Positions 27,240-35,752 of a DNA stretch of 64,000 nt are shown here, one piece after another. Each line of letters starts with the position of its first letter. Positions within the stretch are counted from its first letter, which is position 1. The DNA is from Comamonas sp. lk (lineage in GTDB: Bacteria; Pseudomonadota; Gammaproteobacteria; Burkholderiales; Burkholderiaceae_C): assembly GCF_900564145.1 (NCBI RefSeq), contig NZ_UOOB01000002.1, positions 682,001 through 746,000 on the forward strand, written 5' to 3'. A program made the translations under genes and the position numbers. The notes beneath the pieces are model-generated. The model worked only from the letters and a program-made list of their open reading frames with translations. It did not search any database and was not told the origin of the DNA.

Positions 27240-28619
27240 TCAGCGCGAGAAACCTGGCGCAATACTTCGCGATGCGCCGCCAGCCAGCCACGGCCCCCAG
27301 ACCATGGGGTCGCGCTGCTCGGTGCGCCCTGGCAGCAAAGGCTCTACATTCACGTCCCGCGCCAGCGGCTTGACCAGTCGCGGCGTGACCACAATGGCCA
27401 GCTCGCTCTCCTTCTGGCTGAATTCCTGGCGCTTGAACAACACGCCCAGAATGGGTATATCGCCCAGCAGCGGCACCTTATCGGCAGAGGAGATGGTGTT
27501 GCGACTGACCAGACCACCAATCACAAAACTCTCGCCATCTCCCAGCTCTACCGTGGTGTCGGCGCGGCGGGTGGTGATCGCAGGCACGGAGACGCCCTGT
27601 ATGGCCACCGAGTTGTTGTAGTCCAGCTCGCTGGCTTCCGGGGCCACCTTGAGCACGATGCGCTCATTCGAGAGCACGGTGGGCGATACCGTCAGGCCAA
27701 TGCCGTAGGGCTTGTATTGAATGGCCACCAGGCCCTGGCCTGCAGGCACGGGCACGGGCACTTCACCGCCCGAAAGAAAGTTGGCACTTTGCCCCGACAT
27801 GGCCACCAGCGTCGGCGAAGCCATGACACGGGCCAGTCCGTTACCTTCCAGCATGCCCAGGTTCAGACCAATACCTGCCTTGTCAAACTGCATGAGCAGA
27901 TTGAAGGCCTGACTCATGGGCGTTGCCAGCGCTCCGGTAATCGAGCTGCCTCCCCCAGTAAAAGTGCCTCGACCCAGAATACCGAAGCTGAAACCGTGGC
28001 TGTTGGCACCGGTGCTGAACAAATTCATGCCCACTTTTTTCATCAGGGACTTGTTGAACTCCACCACTTTCACATCCACCTGCACCACATTGCTTTTCAG
28101 CTGCACGCTGGACAGGTCCACCGTCTTGACCTTGTCTGCCACCTGGGCAGCAGCCAGCTCGCTGGCAAACTGCTGCTCCACCAGACTGGATGCCTTGCTG
28201 GTGCGCAGCTGAACGCGCTGCTGGACATTGAGCCAGTAACTGTGCGCCTGCGTCGCACCGCGCGGCCAGACCATGAGCGTGGTGGCGCCCGGCTTCAAGG
28301 GCGTGATCAAAATTCTTGCGGCAGCGCCTTTGCCGACGCGTTGGATATTCACGCTGGCCACGGCATCGTCACCAATGGCAACGCGTTCCACGCCAGCCGG
28401 AAAGCTCATTTCATGCTGAGCGCCCATGGTCAGAGGCAACTCGCTGACACCTGCAGGCCTCGTCGCGCCCGCTGCGCCGGCGTGGGTGCCACTCTGCGCA
28501 TCCTGCGCCGACACACCGCTTGCCAGCAGCAGCGGCAAACTCAGCACCAGCGCGAATTTCTGAGCAAGAACAAGGCTCAGAGGCTTATTGAACATCCGGT
28601 TAGTGCTATTTTTTTTCAT
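27240..28619 (-). CDS. rcpA: Tad pilus outer-membrane secretin RcpA/CpaC
   Basis: Forms the outer-membrane channel for the Flp pilus. The product of about 459 residues has a signal peptide (SLVLAQKFALVLSLPLLLASGVSAQ). An N-terminal BON-like region follows (AIGDDAVASVNIQ, LITPLKPGATTLMVW), then a secretin domain with VVQVDVKVVEFNKSLMKKVG, VPVPAGQGLVAIQYKPYGIGL and GLVSRNTISSADKVPLLGDIPILGVLFK. The ATG at 28619 begins two bases after the cpaB stop; the second ATG at 28595 is possible. No RcpB/CpaD partner gene is seen. Confidence 0.92.
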   Translation of the reverse strand: MKKNSTNRMFNKPLSLVLAQKFALVLSLPLLLASGVSAQDAQSGTHAGAAGATRPAGVSELPLTMGAQHEMSFPAGVERVAIGDDAVASVNIQRVGKGAAARILITPLKPGATTLMVWPRGATQAHSYWLNVQQRVQLRTSKASSLVEQQFASELAAAQVADKVKTVDLSSVQLKSNVVQVDVKVVEFNKSLMKKVGMNLFSTGANSHGFSFGILGRGTFTGGGSSITGALATPMSQAFNLLMQFDKAGIGLNLGMLEGNGLARVMASPTLVAMSGQSANFLSGGEVPVPVPAGQGLVAIQYKPYGIGLTVSPTVLSNERIVLKVAPEASELDYNNSVAIQGVSVPAITTRRADTTVELGDGESFVIGGLVSRNTISSADKVPLLGDIPILGVLFKRQEFSQKESELAIVVTPRLVKPLARDVNVEPLLPGRTEQRDPMVWGPWLAGGASRSIAPGFSR

Positions 28620-28620
28620 A

Positions 28621-29616
28621 TTAATAATGCACTGTTTGTGTGGTGGCGCCGCGAACATACTCAACGGCCAGCGAAGACTCAGCAGAGGCGGAACGTACAC
28701 GTGGAGCGACCGCCTTGACCGGCGCAGCGACCACGGCTCGTACGGCAGGGCGCATAGAAGCTGCAACGCCGCCGCCAGACAGTGAACTCATGGCAACACC
28801 CGCCTGAGCCGCATCCACCCCCTCCAGCTTGCCCGCGACCGCAGCACCTTTGGGCAGAGACACCGCCAGCACCCCCGGCATGGGCGCAAAGCGCTCCAGA
28901 TCGGGCTCGCTCAGATCGGCAGGATTGCGCAGCGCCAATAGCAGACTGCCGCTGGAGCTGCCCAAAGCCAGGCGACTGACCTCATCGACCGGCACGGACA
29001 ACACGGCAGTGCGTGCGTTTTCCGGGCTGTTCGGACTTTGCCTGCCCTCGGTCTTTTCCGTGCTGCTGCTCAAAGCATCCACCGACGCCGCACCATAGGC
29101 CAGCACCCGCTTGCGCGAGAGCAGCAATCGCGCCTGGCTCTGGTCAATCTCATTGCCATCGCGGCGCAGCACAAAGAACACATCGACAAAGTCACCGGGG
29201 CGAATGCGGTTGCCGGCACCAATGCTTTCATCCACCTTGACGGCTACGGCACGCTCACCATCCGGCACCTTGAGTGCCAAGCCCGTCACCATCTGTCCCG
29301 CCAAGACAGGAGCTCCTTTGGGTACATCCACTGCGGGAACTGCGCCAACAGCGGCCTGCACAGAGTCATATGCACCGTCTGGCCTGGAGGGCAGAGCCGC
29401 CAGCTGCAAGTCCTCTGCCTTGAGCGCCTGGCCTGCGGCCACGGTCTGTGCCGCAACCACCACCTCCAGCTCCGCGGCGGGTCTGGGGCTGGCATGGACC
29501 TCCGAGCTCGGTGGATCGGCAGTGTTGGACGAGCCTGCCAGCATCCAACCGTAAATGCCCAAGGTCAGCGCAAGCGCCAACAACACACCGACTGCAATTT
29601 TGGCCAGGTTCACCAT
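28621..29616 (-). CDS. cpaB: Flp pilus assembly protein CpaB/RcpC
   Basis: A periplasmic/outer-membrane-associated component of 331 residues. An N-terminal membrane anchor (AVGVLLALALTLGIYGWMLAG) is followed by a SAF/antifreeze-like domain: VVVAAQTVAAGQALKAEDLQLAALPSR, then PVLAGQMV and a VDESIGAGNRIRPGDFVDVFFVLRR segment. A Ser/Ala-rich C-terminus follows. The start MVNLAKIAVG at 29616 has GGGGGGAG upstream. It sits at the usual place before the secretin gene. Confidence 0.9.
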   Translation of the reverse strand: MVNLAKIAVGVLLALALTLGIYGWMLAGSSNTADPPSSEVHASPRPAAELEVVVAAQTVAAGQALKAEDLQLAALPSRPDGAYDSVQAAVGAVPAVDVPKGAPVLAGQMVTGLALKVPDGERAVAVKVDESIGAGNRIRPGDFVDVFFVLRRDGNEIDQSQARLLLSRKRVLAYGAASVDALSSSTEKTEGRQSPNSPENARTAVLSVPVDEVSRLALGSSSGSLLLALRNPADLSEPDLERFAPMPGVLAVSLPKGAAVAGKLEGVDAAQAGVAMSSLSGGGVAASMRPAVRAVVAAPVKAVAPRVRSASAESSLAVEYVRGATTQTVHY

Positions 29617-29665
29617 AGCTCCCCCCTTTTTATGCCCTGCATCATTGGCAAGGCTTTCTCCGAAC

Positions 29666-30166
29666 TCAATCCACCAGACTGATTTGCGCCACCGCCTGAC
29701 CTTGCAAGGCTTTTGGAGTTGGCAGACTCAGCAAAGGCCCCAGCAATTTAGGAATCAAAGGGGCTTGGTCGTAGTCATAGGTAACCAGTACCTTGATGCA
29801 TGTAACCCCTGAAAGCGCCGAACATTGAGCCGTGACTGTGCTTATCTCCGTCTTGGTAATACCTGTTGCACAGACTCCCGATGCAGGCGTTGCCTGCCCT
29901 GTACCAGTTTTTCTCATCCACGCCAGAACCTGATTGGACATATCGCAGGCTGCGGCAATACGCGCCACTTTTCTTGCGTCTTGATCTTTTCCGGCCTGAT
30001 AACGCACTGCCGCACGTGCACCTTCGGCCGCAGCCAAAGTAACGGTTTGCTGTGCAGCAAAAATCAGACCATAAGTAACAATGGCATAGAAAATTAAAAA
30101 AAAGATCGGAAAGAGAACAGCAAATTCAATAGCCGCAGCGCCTTGCTCACGTTTTCTTATTTGCAT
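29666..30166 (-). CDS. tadE: TadE-like minor pilin
   Basis: A 166-residue pseudopilin. After a short basic start it reads GAAAIEFAVLFPIFFLIFYAIVTYGLIFAAQQ, the TadE signature with Glu at position 5 of the mature helix, followed by AEGARAAVRYQAG. It is probably processed by TadV. AGGAGGGG precedes the ATG. Only one TadE/TadF-type gene is present here besides tadG. Confidence 0.88.
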   Translation of the reverse strand: MQIRKREQGAAAIEFAVLFPIFFLIFYAIVTYGLIFAAQQTVTLAAAEGARAAVRYQAGKDQDARKVARIAAACDMSNQVLAWMRKTGTGQATPASGVCATGITKTEISTVTAQCSALSGVTCIKVLVTYDYDQAPLIPKLLGPLLSLPTPKALQGQAVAQISLVD

Positions 30167-30187
30167 AACCCCTCCTTTCCTAATTTC

Positions 30188-30658
30188 TCATTTATATAAC
30201 ATCAACACAATAATTGTGGCTAATGATAAATAAGTTACATAAGGAATAAATCTTTTATTTTTAAATTTTGTCTCAGAATTTATCGGAATCCATTTCACAA
30301 AAAAATATCTTAAATTACTCCGCACAAATAAACCATGCGCTACTGCAAATGCACAACTCAGAGCCCAGACAGGTAACAACAACTTCCAACCAATCCAAAA
30401 ACCAAGCGCCGCTGCAAACTTCACATCACCGGCCCCTAACATTCCAAGCGCGTAAAATATCAGCAATACAATAAATGCTAAAAATCCACCAAAAACACTG
30501 TCCTTAATATCAATATTAACTAGATGAAGCTCAGGAATTAGGGTGACATATATTATTGCCAACCCTAACCCTGAAAATACAATCCAATTAAAGCACTTGC
30601 GATATCTAGCATCACAAACTGCTGAAATGCATAACCAGCCCAAAAAAATTAGTGACAT
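30188..30658 (-). CDS. tadV: Prepilin peptidase TadV/CpaA
   Basis: An aspartic protease of the inner membrane that cleaves the Flp and TadE-type pilins. It has 156 residues and about four to six helices. The two catalytic Asp residues are Asp16 (AVCDARYRKCFNW) and Asp78 (GMLGAGDVKFAAALG), in the usual contexts. The gene is strikingly AT-rich and uses AAA/ATT-type codons unlike the neighbouring GC-rich genes. This fits recent acquisition or relaxed composition at the head of the pilus locus. Confidence 0.9.
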   Translation of the reverse strand: MSLIFLGWLCISAVCDARYRKCFNWIVFSGLGLAIIYVTLIPELHLVNIDIKDSVFGGFLAFIVLLIFYALGMLGAGDVKFAAALGFWIGWKLLLPVWALSCAFAVAHGLFVRSNLRYFFVKWIPINSETKFKNKRFIPYVTYLSLATIIVLMLYK

Positions 30659-30665
30659 TTACTGC

Positions 30666-30848
30666 TTATTTAGCAGTAGCCGCAGTTCCTAGTTTTGTTT
30701 TAATATCATCAAAAAGAGTAATTATCGCCTCGCGAACTCCCTGCAATGAGATAAGAATCCCGACAGCAATAACACCCGCAATCAGCCCATACTCAATAGC
30801 AGTTGCACCTTCTTCATCACGCAGAAATTGAACGATCTGGTCTTTCAT
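30666..30848 (-). CDS. flp: Flp-family type IVb pilin
   Basis: The major pilin subunit, 60 residues. The prepilin site is EEGATAIEYGLIAG: cleavage after Gly14 gives a mature pilin with Glu5-Tyr6, the Flp signature. A hydrophobic stretch (GLIAGVIAVGILISL) and a short polar tail follow. I chose the ATG at 30848 (MKDQIVQF) because GGAG lies upstream; 30863 is an in-frame alternative. It is the first gene of the tad locus and seven bases from tadV. Confidence 0.95.
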   Translation of the reverse strand: MKDQIVQFLRDEEGATAIEYGLIAGVIAVGILISLQGVREAIITLFDDIKTKLGTAATAK

Positions 30849-31251
30849 GATTTGCTCCTTCATCTACAGGTTGAGAACTACGGAGACTCTTTGAACCACC
30901 GTGGAATAAATCTTAGAGAACATGGATACAAATAGAAATATTTGAAATATCTATCGACACTTACAGAGAAGTAGTCGACAACTAAGTTTAGACAAGATGA
31001 AAAATAAATTTCTTTAAAAAATCATTAAAAAACAAATACTTAGAAATCAAAGCGTCGGAAAATTTACAGCCATCGCACCTGTCTCACGCCGTCTTTCTTA
31101 TCTCCTGTACAAAACAATCATTTGTTTCTTACATTCCCAAGAAATTTCTCCTACAGAGCGAATAAGCAAAAACCCTTGTTTATTGCAGCAATGTCGTATC
31201 AAAACGAAAAAGGCCTGCTGTTAGCAGGCCTTTTCGATGGGCGGCAAAGCC
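30849..31251. promoter_or_regulatory. AT-rich region upstream of flp
   Basis: About 400 AT-rich bases separate flp from the XRE-type gene and hold no gene I can support. They should carry the tad promoter. A perfect inverted repeat AAACAA (31112-31117) / TTGTTT (31122-31127) with a 4-base centre could be an operator. A second short palindrome, GAAATTTC, lies near 31142-31149. I could not place -35 and -10 boxes with confidence. Confidence 0.4.
31207..31234 (-). terminator. Rho-independent terminator after the XRE-type gene
   Basis: AAAAGGCCTGCT and its complement AGCAGGCCTTTT flank a 4-base loop. Read on the minus strand the stem is followed by TTTTTCGTTTT. It ends the transcript of the gene at 31252-31566. 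Confidence 0.8.
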
Positions 31252-31566
31252 TTATTGCAGGGCTTTGATGAGTTTGTGCGCAATCAGCTTGAGCGACTCC
31301 GGCAGTGACCGGTAAGCCTCCAGCAGCAGTAGCTCGTCGGCAGGCAGGCTCTGCTTCTCGGCACCCAGCCCGGCCGTCAGCTCCAGCGCCGTGGTCTGCA
31401 GAGCAAAGACGAGACGGTTCAAGGTCTCGCTTTTGAGGGTACGAATGGCGCCGGACTCGATCTGGGACACGGCCGAAGCCGTGATGCCCGCAGCCTCGGC
31501 CAGCCGCCCTTGCGACATGCCCAACTCGCCACGGCGGGCACGGATGCGCTCACCAATATGCGTCAT
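31252..31566 (-). CDS. XRE-family HTH regulator
   Basis: A small regulator of 104 residues. The helix-turn-helix is IGERIRARRGELGMSQGRLAEAAGITASAVSQIESGAIRTLKSETLNRLVFALQ, which is typical of Cro/C1 proteins. The C-terminal 40 residues are helical and unassigned. It sits upstream of the tad locus on the same strand, but a terminator and 400 AT-rich bases separate them. It may control itself or the pilus genes; no evidence decides this. Confidence 0.8.
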   Translation of the reverse strand: MTHIGERIRARRGELGMSQGRLAEAAGITASAVSQIESGAIRTLKSETLNRLVFALQTTALELTAGLGAEKQSLPADELLLLEAYRSLPESLKLIAHKLIKALQ

Positions 31567-31612
31567 GCCCGATGCTCCCAGGTTTCAATCAAGCCGTCTG
31601 CGGATCGCTAGA

Positions 31613-32461
31613 TCAGGCGCCGTGGCACTTCTTGAACTTCTTGCCGCTGCCGCAAGGGCAGGCATCGTTGCGACCGGGCTGTTCACCCTTGACGATGGTT
31701 TCCTGGCGGGGGCCCATGCTCTTCCACAGCTGGTGCAGGTCATACACGGCCCAGATGGCCTCGCCAAAAGCGTCCACACGTTCCTGACTGGTGGAGGCTG
31801 GGCCTGCTTCGTCGTACAAGTTCAGTGCCGGCGTGTCGGTGTCGTCTTCGGTCAGGTTGACGATGAATTCCATGGCGGCGTCCAGCCACTGGGCGGCTTC
31901 CTTGTCACGGGGTGCAGCCCAATCATCGGCCCAGTTCTCCACCACGAACATAAAGCCCAGAGCCCAGACTTGGGAGAAGGAAGGCACTTCCTCGTCAGCC
32001 AGTTCGGCTTGCTCGGCCTCGGGCAGCATCAGGATGGCACCACGGGTGTCCAGCGCTTCGGGCTGGAAGGCCATGTCATCGGCCAGGGACTTGACTTCGG
32101 TGCCCAGTTGCTCACGCACTTCGGCCATGCGCAGCTCGAACAGCTCCATGAAGCGCGCTTGCTGAGCCTCGTCCTTGAACACGTCCAGCTTGGGCAGCGG
32201 CTGGCCTTGCGCCACGTCCAGTGCTTCGCCATCGCCCAGCAGCATGGGCAGGTATTCGGCAGCTTCGATGGGGCGGCGTGTGCAGACCAGCGCGGTCAGA
32301 AAACCGTCGCAGAACTCCCACTGAGGGACTTCGTCGCCGCGTGTGCGCAGCTCGTCGAGCAGCGCATCCAGTTCTTCGAGCTGCTCGTTGCTCAGTGCGC
32401 CCTGAGGCATGTCGGAGGTGGCTGCATCTGCAGCGGCGGGGGTTGTTGCTTGTTCTTGCAT
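31613..32461 (-). CDS. YecA/UPF0149 family protein with C-terminal SEC-C motif
   Basis: A 282-residue protein. The N-terminal part reads [37 protein letters not shown], typical of the YecA/YgfB family. The C-terminus is a zinc-binding SEC-C motif, [20 protein letters not shown], as in SecA tails. YecA-type proteins of E. coli bind ribosomes and SecA through this motif. No operon partner is apparent. Confidence 0.85.
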   Translation of the reverse strand: MQEQATTPAAADAATSDMPQGALSNEQLEELDALLDELRTRGDEVPQWEFCDGFLTALVCTRRPIEAAEYLPMLLGDGEALDVAQGQPLPKLDVFKDEAQQARFMELFELRMAEVREQLGTEVKSLADDMAFQPEALDTRGAILMLPEAEQAELADEEVPSFSQVWALGFMFVVENWADDWAAPRDKEAAQWLDAAMEFIVNLTEDDTDTPALNLYDEAGPASTSQERVDAFGEAIWAVYDLHQLWKSMGPRQETIVKGEQPGRNDACPCGSGKKFKKCHGA

Positions 32462-32613
32462 TGGGAAAGGCTTCTATGATGGCCCGGACTGTTTTCATCA
32501 CTATCGAAGTGCAGGGCCGGGCGATGGGCGATAGACCATGGGGCTCAAGCATCCAGGCTGGATGCGCCCGTTCAGGGCCGAATTTTAGCGGGCCATCATC
32601 AACATACCCTGCC

Positions 32614-34359
32614 ATGGGAGTATCTGCAGTGCATCGCTTCTTCAATAGTCTGCCCCTGCGCTACAGCGCGCTGATCATTTCTGCGCTGGTGTTGTGCCTG
32701 TCGTTTTACACGCTGCTGACCCAGCAAAAAGGCCTGGGCTGGCTGCTGGTCTCGACCCTGCTGGTCTTGCTGGGTCTCTGGGATTTACTGCAGACCCGGC
32801 ATGCCATCTTGCGCAACTACCCCGTCATGGGGCACTTTCGCTTTATCTTCGAGTTCATCCGCCCCGAGATCCGCCAGTACTTCATCGAAGGCGATACCGA
32901 AGCCCAGCCTTTTTCCCGCGCCCAGCGCTCGCTGGTCTACCAGCGCGCCAAGGGCCAGGTTGACAACCGACCGTTCGGCACCCAGCTCGATGTAGGCCAG
33001 CAAGGCTATGAATGGGTCAACCATTCCATGCAGCCCACCAAGCTACCCTCGCATGACTTTCGCCTCTGGATCGGGGCCTCGCCAGATACGATCTCTCCCT
33101 CCGACGAAAGCTGTACCCAGCCTTATCACGCCAGCGTTTTCAATATCTCGGCCATGAGCTTTGGCGCGCTGTCGGCCCATGCGATTCAGGCGCTTAACCA
33201 GGGCGCCAAAATGGGCGGTTTCATTCACGACACGGGCGAAGGCTCCATCTCCCAGTACCACCGCGTACATGGCGGCGATCTGATCTGGGAAGTGGCCTCG
33301 GGCTACTTTGGCTGCCGCAACGCGGACGGCAGCTTCAGCGAAGAAAAATTCGTGGTCAACGCCACCGACCCGCAGGTCAAGATGATTGAGGTCAAGCTCA
33401 GCCAGGGCGCCAAGCCCGGCCACGGCGGCATGCTGCCCGGCGCCAAGGTCACTCCTGAAATCGCAGCAGCTCGCGGTATCCCCGTGGGGGTTGACTGCAT
33501 TTCACCTTCCAGCCACAGCGCGTTTTCTACACCGGTGGAGCTGATGCAGTTCATCGCCAGACTGCGTCGCCTCTCGGGCGGCAAGCCCACGGGCTTCAAG
33601 TTCTGCGTGGGCCACCCCTGGGAGTGGTTTGCCATGGTCAAAGCCATGCTGGAGACCGGCATCACCCCGGATTTCATCGTGGTCGACGGCGCAGAAGGCG
33701 GCACCGGCGCCGCCCCGGTGGAGTTTGTCGACCATGTGGGCGTGCCGCTGCAGGAGGGCTTGCTGCTGGTACACAACACGCTGATCGGCGCCAATTTGCG
33801 GGACCGCATCAAGATTGGCGCGGCGGGCAAGGTCATCACCGCCTTCGATATCGCCCGCATGATGGCCCTGGGCGCGGACTGGTGCAATTCAGGGCGCGGC
33901 TTCATGATGGCCTTGGGTTGCATACAGGCCCAAACCTGCCATACCGGCACCTGCCCCACGGGCGTGACCACCCAGGACCCGGTGCGCCAGAAGGCCCTGG
34001 TCGTGCCGGACAAGGCCACACGCGTGGCCAATTTTCACAAGAACACCTTGCATGCGCTGATGGAGCTGGTGCAGGCCGCCGGCCTCAAGCATCCCAACGA
34101 GATCACGGCCCACCACATCGTGCGCAGGCTGGACGATACCCAGGTCAGCCTCTTGTCCAACCTGATTTTGCGGGTAGAGCCCGGTGCTTTGCTGCATTCG
34201 CTGGACAAGCAGCACAAGGTGTTTCAGAACTACTGGCCGCTGGCCTCGGCCCAGAGTTTCCAGGCGCTGCGCGAACCCATGCTGCGCCCTTCTGCGCCGG
34301 GGGCCTCGGGCGCGGCACAATCGCAGGCTTTGCCGTCGCGCAACAGTATCTGGACTTGA
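32614..34359 (+). CDS. FMN-binding glutamate synthase family membrane protein
   Basis: A 581-residue protein with two N-terminal membrane helices (ALIISALVLCLSFYTLL, LGWLLVSTLLVLLGLWDLL). They are followed by the FMN/glutamate-synthesis domain of GltB: SAMSFGALSAHAIQALNQGA, SQGAKPGHGGMLPGAKVTPEIAAARG, VVDGAEGGTGAAPVEFVDHVG and a cysteine cluster CIQAQTCHTGTCPTGV that fits a 3Fe-4S site. It lacks the glutaminase domain and the NADPH subunit, so it is not a normal glutamate synthase; its electron donor and substrate are unknown. The ATG at 32614 is preceded by no strong ribosome site. The much longer open frame upstream runs over the YecA gene and is not used. Confidence 0.85.
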   Translation: MGVSAVHRFFNSLPLRYSALIISALVLCLSFYTLLTQQKGLGWLLVSTLLVLLGLWDLLQTRHAILRNYPVMGHFRFIFEFIRPEIRQYFIEGDTEAQPFSRAQRSLVYQRAKGQVDNRPFGTQLDVGQQGYEWVNHSMQPTKLPSHDFRLWIGASPDTISPSDESCTQPYHASVFNISAMSFGALSAHAIQALNQGAKMGGFIHDTGEGSISQYHRVHGGDLIWEVASGYFGCRNADGSFSEEKFVVNATDPQVKMIEVKLSQGAKPGHGGMLPGAKVTPEIAAARGIPVGVDCISPSSHSAFSTPVELMQFIARLRRLSGGKPTGFKFCVGHPWEWFAMVKAMLETGITPDFIVVDGAEGGTGAAPVEFVDHVGVPLQEGLLLVHNTLIGANLRDRIKIGAAGKVITAFDIARMMALGADWCNSGRGFMMALGCIQAQTCHTGTCPTGVTTQDPVRQKALVVPDKATRVANFHKNTLHALMELVQAAGLKHPNEITAHHIVRRLDDTQVSLLSNLILRVEPGALLHSLDKQHKVFQNYWPLASAQSFQALREPMLRPSAPGASGAAQSQALPSRNSIWT

Positions 34360-34405
34360 TGCTCCAAGGTGTTGCCCCTGTTCCCTACTTCGATAGCGCT
34401 CTCCC

Positions 34406-35266
34406 GTGTCCGACACCAAGAATTCTGATCATTTTTCGCCTCAAGCCAATACAGCACTTGCGGATAAAGCTATCAATTACGAAGTATTCCTGAAAGAACA
34501 TGAGCAGCAAGCGCACAACATCATGCGTTACGAGCTGCCGCATGAAACGCTGTGGGTCAAACGCGCAGCCCAGGGCAACCCGGCCCTGAACTACCAGCTG
34601 CTGCGCTGGCTGGCCCGTTTGTTCAGCGCCCCCGTGCTGCAACCCGTGCCCAACCCCGGCGGAGCGCAATCCCTTGCCACCGAGGTGCGCCGCCTGCGCA
34701 GTTTTGAGGCTCTGGGATTGCGTGTGCCCCAGGTGCTGGCCGTCTCGCAAACGGCGTTTGTCATGCGCCATCTGGGTCGCCCGGGCGAAGACTCCCCCTC
34801 GCTGACCAATGCCATAGAAAGCGCCATCCCAGAGGGTGCGCAGGCCGTTCTCGCCCTCTGGCAGCGGGGCCTGGATGCCCTGGCCCAGGTGCACGCCAAA
34901 GGCGAAGTGCTGAGCCAGGCCGTGGCCCGCAACATGGTGTGCTGCGCCGATGGCGTGATCGGCTTTATCGACTTTGAAGACGACCCGGCCGCCCATCTGC
35001 CCCGGGCCGTATGCCTGGCGCGTGATGCGCTCAACTACGCCCAGTCCACCGCCCTGTTTGTGCTGCAAAGCGGGGGCATGGCCCAGGCTCAGACGCAATG
35101 GGCGGCCTTTGTGAAAGCGATGCCCGCAGATGCCCAGGAGGTCCTGGCAGTGACCGTGCACAAACTGGCCTGGGTGCGTTTTTTGCCGCTGAGTCGCCGC
35201 CTGGGCCGCGACGCGCTGCGCGTGCGCGCGGCTTATGACTTGCTGGCGGCAGCGCCCCAGCACTGA
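34406..35266 (+). CDS. Kinase-like protein, LPS/Kdo-kinase or BUD32 type
   Basis: A 286-residue protein with traits of the protein-kinase-like fold. A substrate-like N-lobe (ATEVRRLRSFEALGLRVPQVL) and a DALAQVHAKGEVLSQAVARNMV helix, equivalent to the catalytic loop, are followed by VIGFIDFEDDPAAHLP in place of DFG. The latter is seen in small lipopolysaccharide kinase-like proteins. The frame starts with GTG at 34406, 46 bases after the glutamate-synthase-like gene. Its target is unknown, and a pseudokinase is possible because HRD is not evident. Confidence 0.55.
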   Translation: MSDTKNSDHFSPQANTALADKAINYEVFLKEHEQQAHNIMRYELPHETLWVKRAAQGNPALNYQLLRWLARLFSAPVLQPVPNPGGAQSLATEVRRLRSFEALGLRVPQVLAVSQTAFVMRHLGRPGEDSPSLTNAIESAIPEGAQAVLALWQRGLDALAQVHAKGEVLSQAVARNMVCCADGVIGFIDFEDDPAAHLPRAVCLARDALNYAQSTALFVLQSGGMAQAQTQWAAFVKAMPADAQEVLAVTVHKLAWVRFLPLSRRLGRDALRVRAAYDLLAAAPQH

Positions 35267-35321
35267 AGCGGCATTTCAGCGATTTTCTGCGGCTGGCCGC
35301 CGGTGGGGCGCTTTGGCGGCG

Positions 35322-35444
35322 CTAGATACCGGCTTGCTCAAACATGCGCCGTAAGACCTGCATGGGCAAGAATTTCACTCGTCGTCTTTTCAGCTCACGC
35401 CTGAACAGGCGCTCCCTCTCAATGAAATTGATTTTTGGTTTCAT
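35322..35444 (-). CDS. Possible small basic protein (40 aa)
   Basis: A 40-residue frame from ATG at 35444 encodes a very basic peptide, MKPKINFIERERLFRRELKR followed by RRVKFLPMQVLRRMFEQAGI. It is not in an operon and has no strong ribosome site (GGATAGAG upstream). The Arg/Lys/Leu helix-like content makes it look more like a real peptide than random GC-rich sequence, but no family is recognised. Confidence 0.25.
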   Translation of the reverse strand: MKPKINFIERERLFRRELKRRRVKFLPMQVLRRMFEQAGI

Positions 35445-35673
35445 CTCTATCCGGGTGAATGGGCAAACCTCCACAATCTATCAGCGAAAGCCGCGCTTTC
35501 TGTAACACCCTGTCAGACCTGTTGGGCTATAAGTTGCGCTCATCACACAGTTCTAGGTATTGAAGAGGCGCTGGCAGGTGTTCTTGCTGGTGACAATCGC
35601 TCACAGCACATCTGCAAAATTCATAGCTGATTGCGCAGTTTCATTAATGACTTCAATCCAAAATCCATAAAAA

Positions 35674-35703
35674 AACCGCCCCGACTTTGCCGTCGGGGCG
35701 GTT
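35674..35703 (-). terminator. Rho-independent terminator after dctA
   Basis: AACCGCCCCGAC (35674-35685) pairs exactly with GTCGGGGCGGTT (35692-35703). Read on the minus strand, the stem ends in a long T-run (the A-run at 35668-35675). Confidence 0.9.
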
Positions 35704-35752
35704 GGCTGTATCAGCAGGTCAGAGGTGTGACATCCGCCTCTGTATGCAGCGA

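Larger units (their letters stand above)
35267..35752. other. Intergenic region with terminator and a possible small ORF
   Basis: This gap of about 490 bases lies between a plus-strand gene and the dctA 3' end. It holds a clear terminator for dctA (35674-35703) and a 40-codon minus-strand frame (35322-35444). Nothing else is recognisable. Confidence 0.6.

Noticed and set aside
32221..32613. Upstream extension of the glutamate-synthase-like protein
   Set aside because: It is antisense to the YecA/SEC-C gene and carries no conserved sequence; the membrane helices begin after 32614.
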